Shown here piece after piece: positions 52,660 to 64,000 of a stretch of DNA of 64,000 nt. The translations under genes and the position numbers were made by a program. Numbering within the stretch: the stretch's first letter is position 1; each line of letters opens with the position of its first letter. This stretch comes from Prevotella sp. GTDB taxonomy: Bacteria > Bacteroidota > Bacteroidia > Bacteroidales > Bacteroidaceae. The notes beneath the pieces were generated by a model, which saw nothing but the letters and a program-made list of their open reading frames with translations, had not been told where the DNA came from and did no database searches. The stretch lies in contig JAFZSI010000041.1 of NCBI GenBank assembly GCA_017619445.1, positions 62,001-126,000 on the forward strand. The letters run 5' to 3'.

Positions 52660-53328
52660 ATGGTTTTCAAGTTAGACGACAGCATTAGTTTTCCTGACCC
52701 GAGGCTGGCAGATTCAGATGGATTGCTGGCCATAGGCGGAGACCTGTCCATTGACCGTTTGTTGCTGGCATATTGTCATGGTATTTTCCCGTGGACTTCT
52801 TTTCAAGACTTCGTTGAAATCCACTGGTATTGTCCCCATGAGCGGTTTGTCATTTTCCCTGACGAGATACATGTGTCTCATAGCATGCGCACACTCATGC
52901 GCAAGCAGATTTACAACGTTACATTCAACAACGATTTTGAAGGAGTCATCAATGCTTGCAGTCGTCTGCGCATTGATGAGCGCGGTGCTTGGCTGGGGCC
53001 CGCCATGATAGAGGCCTACACGCGCTTGCATGAACAAGGTTTTGCCGCGAGCATGGAGGTGTGGCGGCAGGATTCGCTTGTCGGCGGTCTTTACGGGGTT
53101 TGCATTGGGCGATGCTTCTTTGGTGAAAGCATGTTTTCGCTTGAGCCTAACACCAGCAAGCTTGCGCTCATCTGTTTTGCACGGTTTTTTAGTGAAAACG
53201 GTGGTCTGCTCATAGATTGTCAGCTCCCGACAGAACATCTTAAAAGTATGGGCGGGCGCCTCATCTCCTACGATGAATATATGCGGATTGTTAACCTTGG
53301 TATGGAGATGGAAGATGAAGATACATAA
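52660..53328 (+). CDS. aat: Leucyl/phenylalanyl-tRNA-protein transferase
   Basis: 222 residues, ATG 3 nt after the clpA stop. Family motifs: FPDPRLADSDGLLAIGGDLS, YCHGIFPWTSFQDFVEIHWY, SMRTLMRKQIYNVTFNNDFE, GAWLGPAMIEAYTRLHEQGF, and FGESMFSLEPNTSKLALICF. The enzyme adds Leu or Phe to N-terminal Lys/Arg, producing the degron that ClpS reads. So clpS-clpA-aat here code for writer, reader and unfoldase in one operon. Confidence 0.96.
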   Translation: MVFKLDDSISFPDPRLADSDGLLAIGGDLSIDRLLLAYCHGIFPWTSFQDFVEIHWYCPHERFVIFPDEIHVSHSMRTLMRKQIYNVTFNNDFEGVINACSRLRIDERGAWLGPAMIEAYTRLHEQGFAASMEVWRQDSLVGGLYGVCIGRCFFGESMFSLEPNTSKLALICFARFFSENGGLLIDCQLPTEHLKSMGGRLISYDEYMRIVNLGMEMEDEDT

Positions 53329-53333
53329 TAAAA

Positions 53334-53389
53334 CTATAGCAAGTCTTGAGAGCATATTGCGCTCGCAGGCTTGCTATAGCTTTTTATTT
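53334..53389. terminator. Terminator after aat
   Basis: CTATAGCAAG (53334-53343) pairs with CTTGCTATAG (53370-53379), with a weak inner helix, followed by CTTTTTATTTT. Confidence 0.88.
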
Positions 53390-53417
53390 TCTCTGCTCAG
53401 ATGTGCTTCTGAAAGGT

Positions 53418-54176
53418 TTACGTGTTGAAATACTCTTCAAGTTCTTTTTCTGCGCTGCGTTCCTGATTTTCCAGGTCACGAATAATCACACCGTGCTCGA
53501 GCAGGGCGATGCGCGGTGAGATGTCGATGGTGTGAGCCAGGTTGTGGCTGCTGATAAGAATGGTAGCGCGGGTCTCACGGTTGTAGTCGGTGAGCAGGTG
53601 CTTGAGCACATTCTGGCTGGTGGGGTCGAGGAAATTGAAAGGCTCGTCGAGAATCACCAGCTGTGGTTTGTTGAGCAAGGCGGCAATGATACCCACTTTC
53701 TGTTTGTTACCGGCAGAGAGGTCGCGAATGAGCTTCTTTTGTCCTAACACCTCGTCGTTCATGAAATGCTCGAAGATTTTGAGGCGTTCATCTACTTCAT
53801 TTTTTGAAACGCCGCTAACCTTTCCGATAAAGTAGAAATACTCCTCGGGAGTGAGGAAGTCAATCAGAAAGCCCTCGTCGATATAGGCACCGGTGTGCTG
53901 TTTCCATTCTTCGCTCTCAGCGGGGTTGATGAGAGGACTGTCATTGGTGTTACTCACAGGGCCGTCAGGATTCTCGTCGGCAGATATGGGGAAAGAGATT
54001 CCCACTTGGCCTTCGTCGGCTTTCAACAGGTCGAGAATCAACCTGAACAAAGTTGTCTTACCTGCGCCGTTGTTTCCCACAAGTCCCAAGATTTCGCCAG
54101 TGTTTATGGTGAAACTGTCAATGTTTACGGCTACATGCTCGCCGAACGATTTTTTTAGATTTGTGATGGTTATCAT
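53418..54176 (-). CDS. ABC transporter ATP-binding protein (ABC-2/NatA-like)
   Basis: 252 residues. Walker A GLVGNNGAGKTTLFRLILDL, Q-loop within HTGAYIDEGFLIDFLTPEEY, signature LSAGNKQKVGIIAALL, Walker B LVILDEPFNFLDP, and H-loop ILISSHNLAHT. A 25-residue acidic insert (ADENPDGPVSNTNDSPLINP) sits between Walker A and the Q-loop, longer than usual. No permease gene is next to it, so its partner must be elsewhere, or upstream genes were lost. A/T-rich repeats directly precede the start. Confidence 0.9.
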   Translation of the reverse strand: MITITNLKKSFGEHVAVNIDSFTINTGEILGLVGNNGAGKTTLFRLILDLLKADEGQVGISFPISADENPDGPVSNTNDSPLINPAESEEWKQHTGAYIDEGFLIDFLTPEEYFYFIGKVSGVSKNEVDERLKIFEHFMNDEVLGQKKLIRDLSAGNKQKVGIIAALLNKPQLVILDEPFNFLDPTSQNVLKHLLTDYNRETRATILISSHNLAHTIDISPRIALLEHGVIIRDLENQERSAEKELEEYFNT

Positions 54177-54287
54177 TATAATTTACAATTTAACTATTTT
54201 ACAATTTACAATTGATTTGACTATTTTTCTATTTTATTATTTGACTGTTTTTGAAATTGTCCAATAGTCCAATAGTCAAATTGTACA
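54177..54287 (-). repeat. A/T-rich 7-8 bp repeats between secA and the ABC gene
   Basis: Degenerate units ACTATTTT, TTTACAA and CAATAGTC fill nearly the whole 111-nt gap and abut the ATPase start at 54176. No other signal is visible in it. Confidence 0.78.
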
Positions 54288-57782
<3,495 letters not shown>

Positions 57783-57830
57783 ATACTTATTAAATTTTAC
57801 TATTTTACTATTTTACTATTTTTATAATTT
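57783..57830 (-). repeat. A/T octamer array before the secA start codon
   Basis: Three perfect ACTATTTT octamers (57799-57806, 57807-57814, 57815-57822) on the plus strand. They read as AAAATAGT repeats in the secA leader. Confidence 0.85.
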
Positions 57831-57901
57831 TCTTTCCTCTCTCCATTCCCTCCCTCTGGAAGGGTTGGGTGGGTTCCAAGGTGTTTGTTTAAAAAACGGT
57901 G

Positions 57902-57909
57902 CAAAGGTA
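57902..57909 (-). promoter_or_regulatory. -7 element upstream of secA
   Basis: Minus-strand TACCTTTG is a full -7 match about 120 nt upstream of secA. No TTTG lies at the right distance. Confidence 0.5.
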
Positions 57910-57955
57910 CAAAAATATTTCCGTTTGCGGTCGCCTGATACACAGAAAATATCAC

Positions 57956-57991
57956 ATTTGCAGCAAAAATTGGTTAGTTTTTGCTGCAAAT
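57956..57991 (-). terminator. Terminator of the alkaline-phosphatase-like gene
   Basis: ATTTGCAGCAAAAA (57956-57969) and TTTTTGCTGCAAAT (57978-57991) form a perfect 14-bp stem, 22 nt past the stop at 58014 on the minus strand. Confidence 0.82.
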
Positions 57992-58013
57992 CCCTTTGGC
58001 GGCTTCTGAAATT

Positions 58014-59516
58014 TCATTTCAGGGCCGACGTTGCACAGGCATTTGGTGCCCTTATGCGGATGGCTTTGGCAATGGTTGGCGCAATTCGGTCAACCGTGAC
58101 GGGAGTCTCCACACGTGCGGCTTTGGTGTCGCCGCCATAGATGACGATGGGGAAGGGAATGAGGCTGGCACGCTGCTGAAATGTGTCCTGGGTGTCCTCG
58201 TTCTGAATGGTCCAACCCGGTGCCACCTCAATCAGAATGTCGCCCGAGCAATTGGTGTTGTAGCCGTTGCGTATGCGTTCAATGCCGCTGTTGCCCGAGG
58301 TGGTGAGCCGCTCGCTGGTGAACACGTCGCGGACGCCGGCACTCTCGATGAGAAATTCTTTGCTCCGGTCCAACACGTCGTTGAAACTGATGCGGCGCTG
58401 CTCCAACAGTTTGTGGTCGAAATATATCTGATTGCGGAAGTAGCCTTCCACATATCTGCCCTGTCCGAAAATGGCTCCGAGGTAGATGTTCAGCAGGTTG
58501 GCCGTGCGGTTGATGTAGAAGGTGCCCGTGGGAACGCGGTACTGGTCGTAAAGGCTGAAGTCCTCGGTGAAATAACCCGTGCTCGTGACCACGAACAGCA
58601 CGTTTTGCTTGCCAACGCTGCTCTCTATGCCGCTGATGAGCTTGGCCAGGTCTTTGTCGAGCTTGTAATAAGTTTCCTGCAGTTCCGACTGACTTTTTGT
58701 CTGTGTGGCCGAGGCTCCTGCATAGTAGGTGAGGGAGAGCAAATCGGTGACGTTGTCGGCTCCCATGGCATTGCCGCTGACGCATTGCAGCGCGATGTCG
58801 GTAATGGCAGCATTCACAAAGTTGCTCACCTTAAAGTTTTTGTACTTATTGCTGCCCGAAAATGTTTTGTCTGTGAGTTTTATGCCTTTAGATGGCAACT
58901 GTATTTTATTCAGCGTATTGACAGCCGAGAACCACTTGGGCACCTGTTTGAAAAAATAGGTTGAGCCACACCAGTTGCCGTTCGAGTCATCAATCCAGAC
59001 GGCACCGTCGGCAGCGTGTCCTGCTGACAGAATGGCAGCATCTTTGAACGGCGCGATAGCATAGACGATGGCTGAGCCGCCCGAGGCCATTTTCAGTTCG
59101 TCGCCCAGCGTAGATGTGAGAATATTCTTCGGCGATGTGTAGTCAACGGTATAAACGCCCGGATATTTCTTGTCTTCCACGCAGCCCGTTTTCTGCAGCG
59201 TTGATTTGTCGAGCCATTGTGTGCCCACAATGCCGTGGTAGTAGGGCGAGGCACCCGTGTTGAGCGTGGCAATGGCCGAAGCTCGGTCGATGGGAGCGAA
59301 AGGGTAGGAGGCATCGCTGAACACGGTGCCCTGCGAGAGCAGTTTCTTGAACCCGTCGTTGCCGAACAATGGTGCGAAAAGCTCGATGAAATCGGTGCGT
59401 AGCTGGTCGATGGTGATATTGACAACAAGCTTGGGCGCAGGCTGCAGCGTCTGAGCCTGTGCAGACACCGCGGTCACGGCCGCCAGTATCGTCATCGTGA
59501 TGTTCTTATGTCTCAT
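58014..59516 (-). CDS. PafA-like alkaline-phosphatase-superfamily protein lacking catalytic residues
   Basis: 500 residues, signal peptide MRHKNITMTILAAVTAVSAQAQ. The family framework is plain: LVVNITIDQLRTDFIELFAP with the first metal Asp (D37), GFKKLLSQGTVFSDASYPFA, NTGASPYYHGIVGTQWLD, and a C-terminal IVIYGGDTKA then VDRIAPTIAKAI. But the PTxTGPGHA nucleophile segment reads PIDRASAIA (75-83), the TDYxGH metal motif reads TYYAGA (263-268), the TADHG motif reads TSTGY (311-315), and the THGxxxxxDxHVP motif near 445 is replaced by QRASLIPFPI. Nearly all zinc ligands and the nucleophile are thus missing, so it is probably a non-enzyme or a changed enzyme. Periplasmic. Role unknown. Confidence 0.85.
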   Translation of the reverse strand: MRHKNITMTILAAVTAVSAQAQTLQPAPKLVVNITIDQLRTDFIELFAPLFGNDGFKKLLSQGTVFSDASYPFAPIDRASAIATLNTGASPYYHGIVGTQWLDKSTLQKTGCVEDKKYPGVYTVDYTSPKNILTSTLGDELKMASGGSAIVYAIAPFKDAAILSAGHAADGAVWIDDSNGNWCGSTYFFKQVPKWFSAVNTLNKIQLPSKGIKLTDKTFSGSNKYKNFKVSNFVNAAITDIALQCVSGNAMGADNVTDLLSLTYYAGASATQTKSQSELQETYYKLDKDLAKLISGIESSVGKQNVLFVVTSTGYFTEDFSLYDQYRVPTGTFYINRTANLLNIYLGAIFGQGRYVEGYFRNQIYFDHKLLEQRRISFNDVLDRSKEFLIESAGVRDVFTSERLTTSGNSGIERIRNGYNTNCSGDILIEVAPGWTIQNEDTQDTFQQRASLIPFPIVIYGGDTKAARVETPVTVDRIAPTIAKAIRIRAPNACATSALK

Positions 59517-59618
59517 TCTTAATATTTTTGTATAGGATTGAAGCCCTTAAACCCTTGTTTGCGTCAGCAACCCCATGCTTTGTTTTCTTTATTCAACGTA
59601 TTGTTTTTGTAATCCTAA

Positions 59619-59760
59619 ACTATATGTTCAAATTCTTTAGAGAATTTTGTCGTAAACCTACACTTTGTTTTCGTAAACCTATGCTTTACGTTTGTAAAGT
59701 GATGCTTTATGATTCCAAAGCGATGAGTTGTTCACAAATTCTCTAGAAAATTTGATGATA
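59619..59760. repeat. Intergenic palindrome repeat, copy 8 (double)
   Basis: AAATTCTTTAGAGAATTT (59630-59647) and AAATTCTCTAGAAAATTT (59736-59753) flank tandem units such as CGTAAACCTATGCTTTACG and GTAAAGTGATGCTTTATG. The second palindrome is identical to copy 2 and lies 9 nt from the stop of the DUF4105 gene. Confidence 0.82.
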
Positions 59761-59762
59761 AA

Positions 59763-61004
59763 CTATTTGTTGTTGTTCTTGGGTGTTGAAACCCTGTTCG
59801 CCATGCAGTTGGTTATGCAACGTAACAACAAAGATAGTGCCACGATAATCATGCCCTCTGCATAGCATTGCCAGAACGAGCCGAGCAGGAACAGCACAAT
59901 GAGCGCGCCCCACAGCATCCACCACCAGTCTTTCTGCCCGCGGCGGGCCCGACGGACAGCTCTCCAGGCGAAGAACAATGGCAGCGGGTTGAGCATCAGC
60001 AGGTTTAGGTTGAGCCGCACCGTGGGATGCTGCGAGAAAAGCATGATAAACAGCACGCAACCGGCCAGTCCACTGAGCAACATGAGCACCAGGTCGTACC
60101 ACCAGCAGGTGCCGTCGGCCACAAACCGTTCGTATAGGGTGACGGCGATGGTGAGTATGAGCAGCAGAATGGCACATGTAGTGGGCGAGAGGGGGAAGTC
60201 GCTCTCCACAAACTGCTGTCCGGGTTCCACCACTGTGGTTTTGTCTGTCACAAGCGGGGCCTCGTAGGTGGCATTGTCTGAGAGTAGCATCTCGTCGAAG
60301 TCGTTCATGAGGTTGGCAGGCAGGAACTGCTGTTCTTCGTCGGTGGTTTGGCGGTCTGCCTGGAGTCCTAAGAGCATGTCAATGCCGAAACGGTTCCAGG
60401 GATGGTGCGCGTTGCACTGGTGAATCATCTGGCGGAAAGTCAGTTCCTCGTGATGGCTTTTGGGAATGATGTGTGTGGAGTCGTCCTGCAGGTTCTGGAG
60501 AATCATGTCGCGTGCACGAGTGGTGCAGTTGTCGTAGAAAAAGTTGTAACGATAGACTCTGTTTTCTGGCAAATAGTTCTTTTCCAATGCTTCAACGATA
60601 CGCCGTTTCTGGCTGTTGGTCAGTCGGATAACCTGTTGGGTGACTTTGCTTCCATAACTCTTGTATTCGGCACAGAAATAGGGGAAAGGCGTGACGCCCA
60701 TCTCGTAGTCTGTGAGTCCGAAGATGAAGCGCAAGGCAAAATAGGGCTTGCTGAAGTTGAACATGCCGTAATTGACGGCCACATCGATTCCTTTGGCCGG
60801 AATTTCCAGACGTATGGCCGTGTGGCCATAAAGACTATAGATTTCCTCGTGGGGAGAACAAGTGAGCAGACTGATGCGCACGCTGTCCATCTCGTCTGCC
60901 TGGGTGTAGGTTTGCGTGCCAAAAAGCAGCGTAAAACCTATAATTACTGTCCTAAGAATGCTTGTAAAACGTTTCACGATGCAAAAATAACTTATATTAT
61001 TCAT
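59763..61004 (-). CDS. DUF4105 (Lnb N-terminal periplasmic domain) multispanning membrane protein
   Basis: 413 residues from ATG 61004; a GTG at 60977 (KRFTSILRTVIIGFTLLFG as the signal) is an alternative and is preceded by a TATTTTTG box. Residues about 40-230 are the periplasmic DUF4105 domain with IYSLYGHTAIRLEI (His) and YRYNFFYDNCTTRARDMIL (Cys). Then come about five membrane segments (CAILLLILTIAVTLYERFV, LVLMLLSGLAGCVLFIML, and others). I recall that DUF4105 proteins include Lnb, a lipoprotein N-acyltransferase of Bacteroidetes that replaces Lnt. If so, it finishes the many lipoproteins of this window. That assignment is by family only. Confidence 0.85.
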   Translation of the reverse strand: MNNISYFCIVKRFTSILRTVIIGFTLLFGTQTYTQADEMDSVRISLLTCSPHEEIYSLYGHTAIRLEIPAKGIDVAVNYGMFNFSKPYFALRFIFGLTDYEMGVTPFPYFCAEYKSYGSKVTQQVIRLTNSQKRRIVEALEKNYLPENRVYRYNFFYDNCTTRARDMILQNLQDDSTHIIPKSHHEELTFRQMIHQCNAHHPWNRFGIDMLLGLQADRQTTDEEQQFLPANLMNDFDEMLLSDNATYEAPLVTDKTTVVEPGQQFVESDFPLSPTTCAILLLILTIAVTLYERFVADGTCWWYDLVLMLLSGLAGCVLFIMLFSQHPTVRLNLNLLMLNPLPLFFAWRAVRRARRGQKDWWWMLWGALIVLFLLGSFWQCYAEGMIIVALSLLLRCITNCMANRVSTPKNNNK

Positions 61005-61104
61005 ATTCCGTGCCTTTATTTCGAATTTTTACATTAAATTTGCACCCCGAAAGAAAAGAAGAATTATCGGTTATCCGAAAACAAGTAAATTTCAGATAAA
61101 AATA

Positions 61105-62400
61105 ATGAACAAACGAATAGGTTGTGTGTTGCTCGCCGCAGCTCTCTTTCAGGGCGCTATGGCTCAGAGCGGCACAAATTCTCCTTACAGCCAATACGGG
61201 TTCGGTGTCCTGGCCGACCAGACCACTGGTTTCAACCGCGGCATGAACGGTGTGGGTGTTGGTTTTCGTGAACACAATCAGGTGAACCCGCTCAACCCCG
61301 CCTCATACTCGTCTATCGACTCGCTGACGTTTATACTTGACGCTGGCGTGTCGGCCCAGATAACCAATTTTGAGGAGAATGGCGTGAAAAAGAACGCGCG
61401 AAACTCTGATTTTGAGTACGTGGCAGCCAGTTTCAGGCTCATGCGTGGCGTAGGTGTCAGTTTCGGACTGCTTCCCTTCAGTAACGTTGGTTACAACTAT
61501 TCGGCCACTAATTACCTTACTGCCGACAAGTCCACCTATTATATAAATAATTATGCTGGCGATGGCGGATTCCATCAGGTTTATTTCGGTACAGGCATAC
61601 AGTTGTTCAAGGGACTTTCGGTGGGTGCCAACATTGGTTATCTTTGGGGCAGTTACACCCGAACCATTACCAACGCATACAGCGACCCGTACGTCAATTC
61701 GCTGGTAAAGGTGTATTCGGCCAGCGTGAAAAACTACAAACTGGATGCTGGCCTGCAATATTCATTCAATCTTGGCAAGAAAGACAAGCTTACCTTGGGT
61801 GCCACGTATGGTTTTGGCCACAAGTTGCACGCCAACCCCGAGTGTAAGCTGATTTCGGTCAACGCACAGGCGGGTGTTTCAGACACAACTATGTTTGTGG
61901 TTGACAACGGACTAGAGTTGCCGGCAACTATCAGCGCGGGCTTCTCGGTGAATCACAACAACAGCCTGCGCTTCGGTGCCGACTACAGTCTGCAGAAGTG
62001 GGCCAGCATTGGCTTCCCCGACTATACGGTGGAAAACGGTCAGCAGCAATATGCCTTGAACAGCAACTATTTCAAGGACCGCCACAAATTCACCGTCGGC
62101 GCCGACATCTGTAAAGACGAATCGGGCCGCCGCTATATTGACCGTGTGCATTTGCGCGCCGGATTCTCCTATGCCACGCCCTATCTGATTATCAACGGGC
62201 AGGATGGTCCCAAGGAACTGAGCGCCACGCTGGGTTTTGGCATACCTATCATTAATGTCTATAACAACCGTTCGATGCTTAACATATCGGCACAGTGGAG
62301 TCAACGGTCCGCAGCATCGCTCATCAAGGAGAACACTTTCCGCATTAATATCGGCATTACCTTCAACGAGAAATGGTTCGAGAAGTGGAAAGTAAGATAA
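61105..62400 (+). CDS. Outer-membrane beta-barrel protein (FadL-like)
   Basis: 431 residues, signal MNKRIGCVLLAAALFQGAMA. The mature start SGTNSPYSQYGFGVLADQTT, followed by NRGMNGVGVGFREHNQVNPL then NPASYSSIDSLTFILDAGV, is a FadL/PorV-like opening in which NPAS matches the hatch. The strands continue to INIGITFNEKWFEKWKVR; the barrel lacks a terminal aromatic residue, which is untypical. Similar to, but distinct from, the barrel at 23444. It precedes lptC by overlap, so it may be cotranscribed with LPS-transport genes. A TAAATTTG -7-like box (61035-61042) precedes it. Confidence 0.85.
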   Translation: MNKRIGCVLLAAALFQGAMAQSGTNSPYSQYGFGVLADQTTGFNRGMNGVGVGFREHNQVNPLNPASYSSIDSLTFILDAGVSAQITNFEENGVKKNARNSDFEYVAASFRLMRGVGVSFGLLPFSNVGYNYSATNYLTADKSTYYINNYAGDGGFHQVYFGTGIQLFKGLSVGANIGYLWGSYTRTITNAYSDPYVNSLVKVYSASVKNYKLDAGLQYSFNLGKKDKLTLGATYGFGHKLHANPECKLISVNAQAGVSDTTMFVVDNGLELPATISAGFSVNHNNSLRFGADYSLQKWASIGFPDYTVENGQQQYALNSNYFKDRHKFTVGADICKDESGRRYIDRVHLRAGFSYATPYLIINGQDGPKELSATLGFGIPIINVYNNRSMLNISAQWSQRSAASLIKENTFRINIGITFNEKWFEKWKVR

Positions 62401-63083
62401 ACCACGATTCTGAAGTGTTGGAAACAGACATACATATCAGCCGACGGCCAAGGATGGATTTCATATCCGTCCTTTTGGCGTTTTTGTTCACCGTTGTTGG
62501 TTGTGAGGAGGAGAAAGAACACATAGCTCCGGCCATTTACGACCGCGACTCTGTTTCTGTGATGACCACCTACGGCGTGAACACGCTGATTTCAGACTCT
62601 GGCGTCATCAAATACCGCATCGTGACCGAGAAGTGGGAAGTGAACCAAATCCGCAGGCCAACACGCTGGATTTTTGAAAAGGGATTGTTTCTTGAACAGT
62701 TCGACCCCAGTTTCCATGTGCAGTCGTATATCCAGGCAGATACGGCCTACTACTACGATGAGCGCAATCTGTGGGAACTGCGCGGACGTGTACGCATCCG
62801 CACCAAGGACGGCCTGCGTTTTTCAAGCGAAGAATTGTTCTGGGACCAGCTGATGCACCAGCTATACTCGCATAAATTCTCGCACATCATCACTCCCGAA
62901 CGCGAAATGCAGGGTACATACTTCGAGAGCAACGAGTATATGACCAAATACAAGGTGACCAACTCCAAAGGCTCGTTTGTGAAGAGCGACATTGAGAGCG
63001 AGGGCGACACCATTGTCCACGCACCCGACTCCGTAAAGGCCTTCAAGCGCAAGCCCGCACGCTCGAAACCCAAAACACATTGA
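62373..63083 (+). CDS. lptC: LptC, LPS-export periplasmic protein
   Basis: The longest frame gives 236 residues from ATG 62373, overlapping the barrel gene by 28 nt; starts at GTG 62415 or ATG 62454 are plausible, since the hydrophobic segment MDFISVLLAFLFTVVGC begins at 62454 and ends in a lipobox-like VVGC. The mature part has the LptC/OstA pattern: TTYGVNTLISDSGVIKYRIV, IFEKGLFLEQFDPSFHVQSY, LRGRVRIRTKDGLRFSSEEL, and GTYFESNEYMTKYKVTNSKG. LptC passes LPS from LptBFG to LptA across the periplasm. The basic tail (KAFKRKPARSKPKTH) is longer than usual. Confidence 0.88.
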   Translation: MVREVESKINHDSEVLETDIHISRRPRMDFISVLLAFLFTVVGCEEEKEHIAPAIYDRDSVSVMTTYGVNTLISDSGVIKYRIVTEKWEVNQIRRPTRWIFEKGLFLEQFDPSFHVQSYIQADTAYYYDERNLWELRGRVRIRTKDGLRFSSEELFWDQLMHQLYSHKFSHIITPEREMQGTYFESNEYMTKYKVTNSKGSFVKSDIESEGDTIVHAPDSVKAFKRKPARSKPKTH

Positions 63084-63105
63084 ACCATAGAAGCCTCTAC
63101 ATAGA

Positions 63106-64000
63106 ATGACAGCAATAAACTTGCCACTTATCATAGGTATCCTTGTCTCGATGGTTCTCTCCGGCTTTTTCTCAGGCATGGAGATTGCCTTCGTGTCGAG
63201 CAACCGTATGCTGGCAGAAATGGACAAGGAGAAGAGCGGACTCTCACAGCGTGCTATGGCCGTGTTTTTCCGCCATCCCAACACGTTTGTGAGCACCATG
63301 CTGGTGGGCAACAACATCATGCTGGTGGTCTATGGCATATTGATTGCCGTGCTGTTCGACAATACCATTTTCCGTGGCATGTCAGCAGGCATTACCGTGC
63401 CTGCCGACACCATCCTTTCAACGCTCATCGTGCTGTTTACAGGTGAGTTCTTGCCCAAGACGCTTTTCAAAAGCAATCCCAACCGGCTGCTCAGGTTTTT
63501 TGCCATTCCGGCATGGATGTTCTATGTGTTGCTGTGGCCCATTTCGCGGTTCGCCACCTTCCTCTCGCGCATCCAGCTGCGCCTGTTTGGCATGAAGATG
63601 CCCAAGGATGAGGGCGACGAGGAATTCTCAAAGGTTGACCTCGACTATCTGGTGCAGTCGAGCATCGACAGCGCGAAGAACGAGGAGGAGATTGACGACG
63701 AGGTAAAGATTTTCCAGAACGCGCTCGACTTTGCCGATATTAAGGTGCGCGATTGCATGATTCCACGCACAGAGATTTGGGCTGTTCCAGACACCAGCAC
63801 GGTGCGCGAACTGCAGAACATGTTCGTTGAGAGCGGCCATTCCAAGGTGGTTGTATATCACGAGGACATTGACCATATCGTGGGCTACATTCACTCTTCA
63901 GAAATGTTCAAAAACGCAGAGGCCATTGACGTGAAGGACGGTGCAGCTGTAAGTGGACGTGCCGCCATCAAAGACACGCCATCGCTCATGATTCGCGAGA
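63106..64000 (+). CDS. CNNM/CBS-domain membrane protein (CorC/TlyC/GldE-like), 3' end beyond the window
   Basis: 298 codons from ATG 63106 (MTAINLPLIIGILVSMVLSG), open at the right edge. The CNNM transmembrane domain contains FFSGMEIAFVSSNRMLAEMD, TFVSTMLVGNNIMLVVYGIL and LIVLFTGEFLPKTLFKSNPN. CBS domains then begin (RDCMIPRTEIWAVPDTSTVR, VVVYHEDIDHIVGYIHSSEM). Family members export Mg2+ or take part in gliding and T9SS function (GldE). The C-terminal CorC_HlyC part lies outside the window. It starts 22 nt after lptC and is probably cotranscribed. Confidence 0.92.
   Translation, partial: MTAINLPLIIGILVSMVLSGFFSGMEIAFVSSNRMLAEMDKEKSGLSQRAMAVFFRHPNTFVSTMLVGNNIMLVVYGILIAVLFDNTIFRGMSAGITVPADTILSTLIVLFTGEFLPKTLFKSNPNRLLRFFAIPAWMFYVLLWPISRFATFLSRIQLRLFGMKMPKDEGDEEFSKVDLDYLVQSSIDSAKNEEEIDDEVKIFQNALDFADIKVRDCMIPRTEIWAVPDTSTVRELQNMFVESGHSKVVVYHEDIDHIVGYIHSSEMFKNAEAIDVKDGAAVSGRAAIKDTPSLMIRE

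Overview
The window looks like a chromosomal segment of a Prevotella-like member of the Bacteroidota. Base composition is close to 50% G+C by eye. Several promoters fit the Bacteroidetes form TTTG-N19/20-TAnnTTTG. Secreted proteins end in short type IX secretion (T9SS) sorting tails, SecA is about 1160 residues with a zinc-binding tail, and DUF4270, DUF4105, Omp28 and half-length glycogen synthase families are present. No phage, transposase, integrase or CRISPR array was found.

Layout: 1-7554 (minus) is a vitamin B12 region. btuB-btuG overlap by ATGA. Downstream of them a cobalamin riboswitch with its own promoter leads a second operon of secreted proteins that runs off the left edge. 7622-16060 holds an acidic-tailed unknown, a nitrilase-family amidase, rarA, tRNA-Arg, a YARHG lipoprotein, a GH9 glycosidase and a rhodanese/metallo-beta-lactamase fusion. 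16106-20932 is the least conventional part: a dual-OB-type protein with two DUF488 proteins, a sigma factor fused to a macrodomain-like domain, an HU-like protein whose frame runs into the sigma gene, and a von Willebrand A protein.

21072-27961 carries prmA, a Trp/Tyr-rich envelope protein paired with a FadL-like barrel, an orphan Wza-like lipoprotein and glmS. 28432-34303 is a five-gene operon of exported thioredoxin-like, beta-barrel, Omp28 and T9SS-tailed cysteine proteins, with heptamer repeats in its promoter and leaders. 34650-40718 holds proS, an OmpA-like lipoprotein, mtgA, pcrA and a 43-residue protein. 40760-47699 holds DUF4270, glycogen synthase, panC-panD, and a methylmalonyl-CoA carboxyltransferase/epimerase set interrupted by a four-helix-bundle gene. 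48045-53328 has a MORN-GH25 lysozyme and clpS-clpA-aat, a compact N-degron operon. 53418-64000 has an ABC ATPase, secA, an alkaline-phosphatase-like protein that appears to have lost its catalytic residues, a DUF4105 membrane protein, an outer-membrane barrel, lptC and a CNNM/CBS protein cut by the right edge.

Two intergenic repeat classes run through the window. One has an 18-bp palindrome with a TCTAGA core, flanked by units of about 20 bp, at eight loci and mostly at gene 3' ends. The other is a set of A/T-rich 7-8 bp repeats that run up to start codons.
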